From an uncultured Clostridia bacterium (lineage in GTDB: Bacteria; Bacillota; Clostridia; Monoglobales; Firm-18), in assembly GCA_937914775.1 (NCBI GenBank), contig CALDNB010000133.1:1-7310 (forward strand): a stretch of DNA of 7,310 nucleotides, given 5' to 3'. Made by a program: the position numbers and the translations under genes. Below the pieces are notes generated by a model that searched no databases, had not been told where the DNA came from, and worked only from the letters and a program-made list of their open reading frames with translations. Positions within the stretch are counted from its first letter, which is position 1, and each line of letters starts with the position of its first letter. Of this stretch, positions 1 to 5,865 are shown piece by piece.

Positions 1-148
1 TTCCTAAAACCTCTTTTGCAAGAGGCTTTGTTTCGGTTTCATAACCGCATTTTAAAGCGTTTTCAACATCGTTTCCTATATAGTAGTTTGCATCTATACA
101 AAGTTTACTTACTACCTCTGTAATAGTTTTTCCGCTAATTTCTGTCAT
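1..148 (-). CDS. Fumarate hydratase (class I), alpha subunit, N-terminal fragment
   Basis: Only the first 49 residues are in the window; the gene continues past the left edge. The translation begins MTEISGKTITEVV and continues through a KLCIDANYYIGNDV-like stretch to KPLAKEVLG. This is the typical opening of the alpha subunit (or N-terminal half) of the oxygen-sensitive, [4Fe-4S]-dependent class I fumarases and related L-tartrate dehydratases (FumA/TtdA family), which interconvert fumarate and malate in the cytoplasm. The iron-sulfur cysteines lie further on and are not visible. The start at 148 is supported by AGAAAGGA at 161-168, about 12 nt upstream. The gene overlaps the end of the preceding flavoprotein gene by 14 nt in another frame, so it is the fifth visible member of the same operon. 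A separate beta-subunit gene would be expected further left. Tartrate dehydratase is the main alternative, and a fragment this short cannot separate the two. Confidence 0.8.
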   Translation of the reverse strand, partial: MTEISGKTITEVVSKLCIDANYYIGNDVENALKCGYETETKPLAKEVLG

Positions 149-1664
149 ATACGCTCATTATCCTTTCTGCGGCTTTAATTCCGTCTATTGCCGCACTCAT
201 AATGCCACCTGCATATCCTGCACCTTCACCGATTGGCATTAATCCGCCCACGTTTATACTTTCCATCTGCTCATTGCGTAAAATCCTAAGGGGCGCAGAA
301 GTTCTTGTCTCTACCCCCGTTAACACCGACTGGGTGGTGAAATTCTTAATCCGTCTGTCAAAACTTTTAAGTCCTTCCTTTAAAGTTCTGACTGCACCCT
401 CAGGCATAAGAGCAGAGAGGTCCGCAAACTGGTACCCTAAAGGATATGACGGAACAACGCCATTTAACTTTTTAGAAACTGTGCCGTTTATAAAATCAGA
501 GGTGTTCTGTATTGGCGCAACAAAAGAATTTGTTACACTGTACGCCAGTCTTTCATACTTCCGTTGCAACTCTATACCGCCTAAAACGCCCTCGTAATCA
601 TTTGGTGTTACCTGTGCAACTATTGCGCTGTTGGAATTTTCACCGTCACGGCTGTTTTCACTCATTCCGTTAACTGTAATTCCGCCGTTTTCGCTTGTTG
701 CGGCTACAACAAAGCCGCCAGGGCACATACAAAAGGAAAAACAACTTCTGTCTTTTCCGTTGTAAGTAAGCCTGTAGTCTGCGGCGCCAAGGTTTTTGTG
801 ACCTGCATATTTCCCGTACTGGCTGTGGTCTATAAATTCTCTTTTGTGTTCTATTCTGTAACCCATAGCAAAGGCTTTTGCTTCCATTGCCACACCTTTT
901 TTGTAAAGCATTTCGTAAGTGTCACGTGCAGAGTGACCAATAGCAAGTACCACTTTTTCCGCAGGGAATTCCCCTTTATCCGTAATTACGGAATATACTT
1001 TATTATTCTTTATTACAACATCAGAAACAATGGTATCAAAAAGCACTTTACCGCCGTTTTTAATTATTTCTTTCCTCATATTTGCAACAATGTCTTTTAA
1101 CATATCAGTACCGATATGAGGTTTACCTGCATACAGGATTTCTTCTTTTGCACCGTGTTCCACAAAGGTTTCAAGAACGGTTTTACTGCGAATGTCACCT
1201 ACACGGGTAGTAAGTTTTCCGTCTGAAAAAGTACCTGCACCGCCCTCACCGAACTGAACGTTTGAATTTACATTAAGGTTACCGCTTTTGTAAAAACCGT
1301 CAACAGATTTTGAACGTTCATACACGCTTTGTCCACGCTCAATCAATATACATTTATAGCCGTTTTTAGTCAAAGTATATGCGGTAAAAAGTCCTGCGGG
1401 ACCTGCACCTACAATTACAATATCACCCTGTAGTTTTTGTGTGCCGAACACAAGTTCATCTTTTTCTTCCTCAATTGGCAGATACTCTATTTCTACTGCG
1501 TACACAAGGCTGACACTACCCCGCCTTGCATCAACAGAGCGTTTTACCACACGGGCAGAAGTAATAATATTTTTATCAATATTTGATTCTTTTAACGCAT
1601 ACTCCACCGCATCATCATTGGTGCAGTGGACAGGAAGCACTATATTACTGATTATCTTCTTCAT
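135..1664 (-). CDS. FAD-dependent dehydrogenase/oxidoreductase, COG2509-type flavoprotein
   Basis: A 509-residue protein. Residues 1-65 form the small N-terminal domain typical of this family (KRSVDARRG at 41-49). A Rossmann FAD-binding motif follows: GAGPAG at 86-91, with the acidic residue E109 ending the second strand to bind the FAD ribose. Further family blocks are FGEGGAGTFSDGKLTTR at 138-154, the CMCPGG block at 312-317, RTSAPLR at 454-460, and a C-terminal FAD-contacting GEGAGYAGG at 479-487 followed by the SAAIDG helix. The length is normal for these proteins. The family is widespread in Firmicutes and other bacteria, but the physiological substrate is not established, so I name only the fold and cofactor. 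It is probably cytoplasmic, with no signal peptide or membrane segment. The ATG at 1664 lies inside the end of cdaR (20-nt overlap), with AGAGGAA at 1678-1684 as a slightly distant ribosome binding site. It is presumably translated by coupling to cdaR. Confidence 0.88.
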   Translation of the reverse strand: MKKIISNIVLPVHCTNDDAVEYALKESNIDKNIITSARVVKRSVDARRGSVSLVYAVEIEYLPIEEEKDELVFGTQKLQGDIVIVGAGPAGLFTAYTLTKNGYKCILIERGQSVYERSKSVDGFYKSGNLNVNSNVQFGEGGAGTFSDGKLTTRVGDIRSKTVLETFVEHGAKEEILYAGKPHIGTDMLKDIVANMRKEIIKNGGKVLFDTIVSDVVIKNNKVYSVITDKGEFPAEKVVLAIGHSARDTYEMLYKKGVAMEAKAFAMGYRIEHKREFIDHSQYGKYAGHKNLGAADYRLTYNGKDRSCFSFCMCPGGFVVAATSENGGITVNGMSENSRDGENSNSAIVAQVTPNDYEGVLGGIELQRKYERLAYSVTNSFVAPIQNTSDFINGTVSKKLNGVVPSYPLGYQFADLSALMPEGAVRTLKEGLKSFDRRIKNFTTQSVLTGVETRTSAPLRILRNEQMESINVGGLMPIGEGAGYAGGIMSAAIDGIKAAERIMSVYDRN

Positions 1665-2604
1665 CTGTTTCCGGTTGTTCCTCTGTAATTATTTCTTTTA
1701 TTGTAACTTGTACTGTTTCCACATTGATTTCAACGTCTTCAGGGTACAATATTTCTATTTCCGCCTGTAATTCATCGGTATTAAAAAAGTAATTTTTAAG
1801 AGGTAATTCTGATATTTCCGATAAGACGTCTTTCTTACCTTTTAACGTAATTTCAGCAGGAGAAACATCGGTTATCTCATACCCCTCAGGTACTGATACC
1901 TGCTCGAAAGTCACAGGAAACGTCTTTTGGGAAAGCACAGTACCTGTTATTATTACTTTAGGTTTATCTATAGAAATAAGATGGCTTACAACTTTTTCGT
2001 TCTGTGTGTTATAAAGAGTAACTTCAGCCTCTTTGGTAAAATCAGCATCTGTACCTGACACATCAACAGTAACCACCGCTTTTTTAATACTGCTCACAAG
2101 TTCCGACGGACCTTTCACCAGAACTTCGCTCACATCTCCCTCTAATGTATCTATTACATAGTCTTTTTTAAGTTCACCCTCAGGGACAATTTCTATACCA
2201 AATCTGTAGGTTGATACCTTATCCACCTCAACATTGATGTTGTACGGACTTTTGTCGACAATAGACAACTCATCGTGAGGAAGTGTAATGTGTACAGGCA
2301 AAGTATATGTGTTCTGCCCTGAACAGCCTGACAAATCAACATAAGCAGAAATGTTGTTTTTGTTAACATTTGAAAGCATATTTCTTGAACCGCGAAGTTT
2401 AAGAGTAACTGTATCTACAGTGTCGTTTGTTATAACAAAACCGTTTCTGGTTAAATTTGCCTGGTCTTTAAAAGTGATTGGTATGTTTGTAATTGTAGTT
2501 TCTATCTGCGGATTTAAAAGTACAACAAGGTACACCCATAAAAATACTGCAATTACTAAAGACAAAATTTTGGTGGAAATATCTGTAGTAAAAAACTTTT
2601 TCAT
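1645..2604 (-). CDS. cdaR: CdaR (YbbR-domain) regulator of the diadenylate cyclase CdaA
   Basis: A 319-residue membrane-anchored protein. A short cytoplasmic N-terminus (MKKFFTTDIST) is followed by one membrane segment at about residues 12-30 (ILSLVIAVFLWVYLVVLL) and an extracytoplasmic region. That region has roughly three YbbR-type beta-rich repeats, at about residues 33-130, 134-222 and 226-305. The tail is acidic (EEQPETDEEDNQ). Proteins of this family bind CdaA and modulate c-di-AMP synthesis. The gene lies immediately downstream of cdaA, the classic arrangement. I take the ATG at 2604: it makes a 4-nt ATGA overlap with the cdaA stop and has GGAAGGGG at 2613-2620, 8 nt upstream. The same frame can be extended to a TTG at 2622, but that would place the ribosome binding site inside the gene. 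The 3' end overlaps the flavoprotein gene by 20 nt. Confidence 0.9.
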   Translation of the reverse strand: MKKFFTTDISTKILSLVIAVFLWVYLVVLLNPQIETTITNIPITFKDQANLTRNGFVITNDTVDTVTLKLRGSRNMLSNVNKNNISAYVDLSGCSGQNTYTLPVHITLPHDELSIVDKSPYNINVEVDKVSTYRFGIEIVPEGELKKDYVIDTLEGDVSEVLVKGPSELVSSIKKAVVTVDVSGTDADFTKEAEVTLYNTQNEKVVSHLISIDKPKVIITGTVLSQKTFPVTFEQVSVPEGYEITDVSPAEITLKGKKDVLSEISELPLKNYFFNTDELQAEIEILYPEDVEINVETVQVTIKEIITEEQPETDEEDNQ

Positions 2605-3446
2605 TTTTTCAGCCCCTTCCAAAACTTTAATCTGTTGCGTTTTTCTTTTGCACTGTCAGCCATAAGCACTTTAACAAGTGCTTTTTGCAGAGATGCAGAA
2701 GTAAGATTTCTTGTTAATGAACCGTCAAGTGCCAATGAAATCTTGCCTGTTTCTTCTGACACAACAACTACCACCGCGTCAGAGGCCTCTGATATACCAA
2801 GTGCCGCACGGTGTCTTGTTCCAAGTTCTGTGCTTAAATCGTCATTCTGTGTAAGAGGTAAAAAACAGGACGCCGCAACTATTCTGTTTTGTCTTACCAC
2901 TACCGCGCCGTCGTGAAGAGGTGTGTTGGGCACAAAAATATTAACTAAAAGTTCTGCGCTTATTGCAGAATCAATGGTAACACCTGTTCTTATAATGTCC
3001 CCGATTTTAGTTTCACGCTCACATACAATAAGTGCCCCTACATGGTTGTTTGACATACTTTCTGCCGCATCGCAAATGGCTTTTGCAGTTTGCTCAATTC
3101 TCTCGGGTGCGTTTTCATCAACCCCCGTAAATAATGAACTGAATCTGCTTCGTCCTATCTTTTCAAGAGCGTTACGAAGTTCAGGCTGAAACACAATAAT
3201 AATTGCAATTACCCCCACCTGAACGGTGTTAAGCAAAATGTAATTAATCATATGAAGCCCAAACCAGGAACTTAACTGCAGGGCAACTAAAAGCATAATA
3301 ATACCTTTAATTAACTGTACTGCCCTTGTGTCTCTTATCATTTTAATACCTTTGTAAATAACATAAGCAACTATTAAAATGTCAATGTAGTCCTGAATAC
3401 GAATAAACTTAAATGCGCTTATTACCTGTTGAAATGAACTTACCAT
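2601..3446 (-). CDS. cdaA: Diadenylate cyclase CdaA (c-di-AMP synthase)
   Basis: A 281-residue membrane-bound enzyme that condenses two ATP into cyclic di-AMP, the second messenger for potassium/osmolyte balance and cell-wall homeostasis in Firmicutes. Three hydrophobic segments fill the N-terminal third (about residues 20-36, 44-62 and 68-86). They are followed by the family FQPELR element at 86-91 and the cytoplasmic DAC (DisA_N) domain at about 105-260. Both catalytic signatures are intact: DGA at 179-181 (in PLHDGAVVV) and RHR at 211-213 (in GTRHRAALG). The length matches typical CdaA. The ATG at 3446 is supported by AGGAGGGA at 3453-3460, 6 nt upstream. The gene overlaps the preceding carboxypeptidase homologue by 7 nt and overlaps cdaR by 4 nt, which suggests tight coupling. 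The C-terminus is basic (KEKRNRLKFWKGLKK). This is the most secure call in the window. Confidence 0.97.
   Translation of the reverse strand: MVSSFQQVISAFKFIRIQDYIDILIVAYVIYKGIKMIRDTRAVQLIKGIIMLLVALQLSSWFGLHMINYILLNTVQVGVIAIIIVFQPELRNALEKIGRSRFSSLFTGVDENAPERIEQTAKAICDAAESMSNNHVGALIVCERETKIGDIIRTGVTIDSAISAELLVNIFVPNTPLHDGAVVVRQNRIVAASCFLPLTQNDDLSTELGTRHRAALGISEASDAVVVVVSEETGKISLALDGSLTRNLTSASLQKALVKVLMADSAKEKRNRLKFWKGLKK
2613..2620 (-). promoter_or_regulatory. Ribosome binding site fixing the cdaR start
   Basis: GGAAGGGG on the minus strand lies 8 nt before the ATG at 2604, and that ATG shares bases with the TGA stop of cdaA. This favours the ATG over the in-frame TTG at 2622, which overlaps this same site. 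Confidence 0.75.
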
Positions 3447-4729
3447 CTGTTGTCCCTCCTCTTTTTCCGCCTTTTCTTTTCTTCCTGTACTTTAAGACTG
3501 TAAACAATAAATCCTGCAATAATTAAAAATAGAATTACTATTACCGCAATTACTGCCTTGACCGCCTTTAATCCGAAAAACCATAAAATACCGTTACCGA
3601 TATATTTAATTACGTTAAAACCTATATCCTGACCAACTACCAAATCAACACTGCCTAACGTCATACCGTTGTATATGTAATTCGCCTTCCCCACTACGTC
3701 GCCTTTCTTAAGAGGTGCGCTTATGTATTCGGGCATATCAACTTCGCACAGGATTTTGTCTGTACTGTCGGTGTTTTTTATAATACCTTTAAGCCTAGAC
3801 TTTGTATTTACCAGCGTGTGCTTGACGGAAGATGAATTTTTAACCTTTGCCTCGCATACCAACTGGTTTTCTTTAACTGCTGTTACCGATTTGTAGTTTT
3901 CAAAAACGTAGTCAAATATGTTTGTGCAATCAACCAAAGAATAGTTTACGTTTTGGTCGTACTGAGAATTAAATACCACCGCAACTACGTTCATTTCACC
4001 CTTTGCCGCACATTCAATTGCAGAATAACCGCCCTCGGAGGATGAACTTATTTTACCGCTTATGCAGTTTGGATAATAGTACTTTAAATCATAGTATCCG
4101 CTTCGCATGTGGTTGTTAGTCCATAATGTTCTTTTTTTGGAAAGGTTAGTAGGTGCGATTTCCCAGTTCTGGCACCTTACCAACTGATTTAAACTGTCCG
4201 TCTTACAAAAGGTCTTATACATTATAAGCATATCGCGGGGAGTTGTGTACTGGTTTTCGTCATACACTCCCGTCGGGTTTGTAAAGTGAGTATTGTTCAT
4301 TCCCAGTTCTTTTGCCTTGTTGTTCATTGCCTCTACAAAGGCATCAACACTGCCGCTGCAGGTAAAGGCAATCTGGTACGCCGCATCGTTTGCCGACGCT
4401 ACAACAGCCGCACCTAATAAATCATATAGAGATAAAGTTTCTCCCGGTTTTAAATTTACCGTTATGTCAAGTCTGTTAACGTAATCTGTAATTTCCTCCG
4501 AAACTGTAACTGTTTCGTTAATGTCTTTTAATCCGTATGCCACAAGGGCAGTAAATATCTTGGTAAACCCTGACGGCGAAACCTTTTCGTCGGGATTGTT
4601 CTCCATAATTATCTGCTCACCGTCCATTAAAGCCACTATGTAAGAGTCGGCTCTCACTTCAGGCTGTGCATATACCCCCATAGGAAGTATTATTAATACC
4701 ATAAGTAACAGACATATAAACTTTCTCAT
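3440..4729 (-). CDS. Membrane-anchored D-Ala-D-Ala carboxypeptidase (DacA/PBP5, peptidase S11) homologue, probably catalytically degenerate
   Basis: A 429-residue exported protein. It has a signal peptide at residues 1-21 (MRKFICLLL...GVYA, likely cut after A21), an S11 transpeptidase-fold domain at about 25-275 and a smaller C-terminal beta domain at about 280-370. A membrane anchor at about 389-412 is followed by a very basic tail (KKRRKKRRDNRW). S11 enzymes trim the terminal D-Ala from peptidoglycan stem peptides outside the membrane. The family is clear from SPSGFTKIFTA, ASANDAAYQ and NPTGVYDENQYTTPRDM. However, the SxxK nucleophile position reads Gly54 (P-S-G-F-T-K57 where P-A-S-x-T-K is usual), and the KTG motif aligns with KIS at 226-228. 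Only SAN (112-114) is intact. It is therefore probably inactive as a carboxypeptidase. I chose the ATG at 4729 because AGGAGAG (4734-4740) precedes it and a signal peptide follows; the longer GTG-started frame to 4813 runs through the hairpin array. It is first in the operon and overlaps cdaA by 7 nt. Confidence 0.88.
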   Translation of the reverse strand: MRKFICLLLMVLIILPMGVYAQPEVRADSYIVALMDGEQIIMENNPDEKVSPSGFTKIFTALVAYGLKDINETVTVSEEITDYVNRLDITVNLKPGETLSLYDLLGAAVVASANDAAYQIAFTCSGSVDAFVEAMNNKAKELGMNNTHFTNPTGVYDENQYTTPRDMLIMYKTFCKTDSLNQLVRCQNWEIAPTNLSKKRTLWTNNHMRSGYYDLKYYYPNCISGKISSSSEGGYSAIECAAKGEMNVVAVVFNSQYDQNVNYSLVDCTNIFDYVFENYKSVTAVKENQLVCEAKVKNSSSVKHTLVNTKSRLKGIIKNTDSTDKILCEVDMPEYISAPLKKGDVVGKANYIYNGMTLGSVDLVVGQDIGFNVIKYIGNGILWFFGLKAVKAVIAVIVILFLIIAGFIVYSLKVQEEKKRRKKRRDNRW

Positions 4730-4733
4730 ACTT

Positions 4734-4740
4734 CTCTCCT
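4734..4740 (-). promoter_or_regulatory. Ribosome binding site fixing the start of the carboxypeptidase homologue
   Basis: AGGAGAG on the minus strand, with the GGAG core about 6 nt from the ATG at 4729. A signal peptide begins exactly there, which rejects the longer frame opening with GTG at 4813. Confidence 0.75.
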
Positions 4741-4762
4741 CTGTATAATCATATAAATCATC

Positions 4763-4865
4763 GTTGCCTGAGGGCAACACATCGAGCCGTAAGGCATATC
4801 GAGTGCGAAGCACATATCGAGAATTCTTGAAAAGAATTCATATCGACGCGGTTGCGGACAACCGC
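4763..4865. repeat. Array of five perfect hairpins separated by a conserved 7-nt linker
   Basis: Read on the plus strand, five inverted repeats follow one another. H1 at 4763-4778 is GTTGCC/GGCAAC with loop TGAG. H2 at 4786-4795 is GCC/GGC with loop GTAA. H3 at 4803-4813 is GTGC/GCAC with loop GAA. H4 at 4821-4839 is GAATTCTT/AAGAATTC with loop GAA. H5 at 4848-4865 is GCGGTTG/CAACCGC with loop CGGA. The linkers are ACATCGA (4779-4785), ATATCGA (4796-4802), ATATCGA (4814-4820) and ATATCGA (4840-4846, plus one C). Stem and linker abut without spare bases. Stems share no sequence, while linkers are nearly identical. On the minus strand (linker TCGATAT) the array would be transcribed in the untranslated leader of the downstream operon. 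Its function is unknown to me; it could be an RNA element or a dispersed repeat. Confidence 0.85.
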
Positions 4866-4932
4866 TTCAAGGAAACAAAACGGTCTCATTGTCTCCGATA
4901 TTTTGAACATTGCTGTAAAAAACTCCTCTTTT

Positions 4933-4961
4933 ATTATAACACAGAAAATATCAATTTGCAA
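4933..4961 (-). promoter_or_regulatory. Sigma-A-type promoter with extended -10 for the carboxypeptidase homologue-cdaA-cdaR operon
   Basis: On the minus strand TTGCAA (4956-4961) and TATAAT (4933-4938) are separated by exactly 17 nt. A TG one base upstream of the -10 gives an extended -10 (TGTTATAAT). The predicted transcription start is near 4926, which leaves a leader of about 197 nt before the ATG at 4729. That leader contains the whole hairpin array. The promoter sits just beyond the terminator of the preceding unit. Confidence 0.72.
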
Positions 4962-4967
4962 TAATAG

Positions 4968-4996
4968 AAAGGCACTGTTTTTACAACAGTGCCTTT
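4968..4996 (-). terminator. Rho-independent terminator of the M50 protease unit
   Basis: A perfect 12-bp stem (AAAGGCACTGTT/AACAGTGCCTTT) encloses a 5-nt loop. Reading on the minus strand, the stem starts within the last codons of the M50 protease gene and its TAA (4981-4983) lies in the stem-loop. The descending arm ends in TTT and is followed by CTATTATT, a modest U-rich tail. The next operon's -35 element begins only 7 bases further on. Confidence 0.8.
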
Positions 4997-5865
4997 GCAT
5001 CTATCCTTATTCCTTTATCAATTAGTTTTTCAATAAGTTTTGTTTCTGTAACGGTGCCTATTATATTCATATCTTCATCCACAACATTGATGTTATAATA
5101 CTTGTTGTAAGTAAGAATTTTCAGTGCTTTTCGTGCAGGAGAATCTGCCATAATGGTAATAAGACCGCTGTTTTTTGCACCAATCTCCGCCAGTTTTTGA
5201 CGGCTGTAAAGAATTTCGCGCATTAATATCATACTTTTGCCCCGTTGTTCGCTTAATGTATTGGCAATTAAAAAAGCACCTATCAGTAAAACCGAAAAAT
5301 TAAATTTTGTAATCCAGACCACAAAAAACCCAAGAAGCGAAAGAACAACTGCGGTAATTTTTGTTATCAGCATAGTTAAGTTGTATGCCTTAATATATCC
5401 GTATTCCTTTGTAAGGAAGCACTTAAGCATACGTCCGCCGTCCAAAGGCAGAGCAGGGAAAATGTTCATAACAAAAATACCGCAGTTTACCGCAACAATA
5501 TACAGTAAAAAGTCGTTGTTACTGCCCGTTTTTCTATACATAATAAGAAAAACAACAGCCATTGCCACATTGGATAACGGACCTGCCAGAGCAATTTTAA
5601 ACTCATCGTCGGGAGAATTAAGGGTACTGTTTTTTAATTTCATAGTAACACCAAAAGGCAGAATTTCAAACTTGTCCGTTTCCACACCAAGATAACGTGC
5701 AGTAAAAAAGTGAGCAAATTCGTGGATTAACACCACTCCGTAAGTTACAAGAATTTCATCTGCAAAATCAAGAACTAAGGACAGACAAAAAAGCAGTACT
5801 GCCGAAATATGTATTTCAAGGTGTTTCCATAGTGTTATCGGACGAAGCAGTTTTTGTTTTGTCAT
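4981..5865 (-). CDS. SpoIVFB-like M50 site-2 protease (intramembrane zinc metalloprotease) with C-terminal CBS region
   Basis: A 294-residue polytopic membrane protein. The zinc-binding HEFAH lies at 48-52 in the helix GVVLIHEFAHFFTARYLG. LAGPLSN is at 93-99, and the second conserved site, NIFPALPLDGG, at 134-144 supplies the third zinc ligand, Asp142. Several other hydrophobic helices are present (about 20-45, 98-112, 120-135, 164-185 and 188-203). Residues about 225-290 look like a single CBS-type segment (GLITIMADSPARKALKIL...NINVVDEDMNIIGTV). Both this architecture and the length match SpoIVFB, the mother-cell protease that cleaves pro-sigma-K. A housekeeping site-2 protease with another substrate is possible. 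The ATG at 5865 has TCCTTT on the plus strand (AAAGGA as read) at 5875-5880, 9 nt upstream. Its first 50 nt overlap the upstream small gene, whose product resembles part of SpoIVFA. The 3' end carries the terminator. Confidence 0.88.
   Translation of the reverse strand: MTKQKLLRPITLWKHLEIHISAVLLFCLSLVLDFADEILVTYGVVLIHEFAHFFTARYLGVETDKFEILPFGVTMKLKNSTLNSPDDEFKIALAGPLSNVAMAVVFLIMYRKTGSNNDFLLYIVAVNCGIFVMNIFPALPLDGGRMLKCFLTKEYGYIKAYNLTMLITKITAVVLSLLGFFVVWITKFNFSVLLIGAFLIANTLSEQRGKSMILMREILYSRQKLAEIGAKNSGLITIMADSPARKALKILTYNKYYNINVVDEDMNIIGTVTETKLIEKLIDKGIRIDAKALL

Noticed and set aside
2605..2622. Longer cdaR beginning with TTG at 2622
   Set aside because: The ATG at 2604 has a strong ribosome binding site at proper spacing and the typical ATGA overlap with cdaA.
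202..3189. Plus-strand open frames (for example 202-597, 798-1100, 2635-2916, 2923-3189)
   Set aside because: They are antisense to confidently identified minus-strand genes and have low-complexity translations without family motifs.
4748..4777. Second minus-strand promoter TTGCCC, 18 nt, TATGAT
   Set aside because: Its -35 lies within hairpin H1 and the predicted start would fall at the ribosome binding site. The 4933-4961 promoter is clearly better.
4730..4813. Longer version of the carboxypeptidase homologue starting with GTG at 4813
   Set aside because: It would put 28 residues of translated repeat before a clear signal peptide, while the ATG at 4729 has its own strong ribosome binding site.
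4763..4865. CRISPR array or cluster of transcription terminators
   Set aside because: Repeats are 7 nt with palindromic 10-19 nt spacers, far too short for CRISPR. The hairpins lack U-tracts, so they are not ordinary terminators.
4866..4926. Known c-di-AMP (ydaO-type) or other riboswitch in the leader
   Set aside because: I could not find the conserved core of any class I know. A single ATATCGG on the minus strand (4895-4901) is too short to count as an inverted linker copy.
4764..4964. Plus-strand open frame of 66 codons through the hairpin array
   Set aside because: It is composed largely of translated hairpins and linkers, has no ribosome binding site and runs antisense through a promoter. 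It looks like a by-product of the repeat.
4758..5000. Minus-strand open frame of 80 codons over the terminator, promoter and array
   Set aside because: It spans a terminator and a good promoter and the start region belongs to the protease gene. No family features are recognisable.
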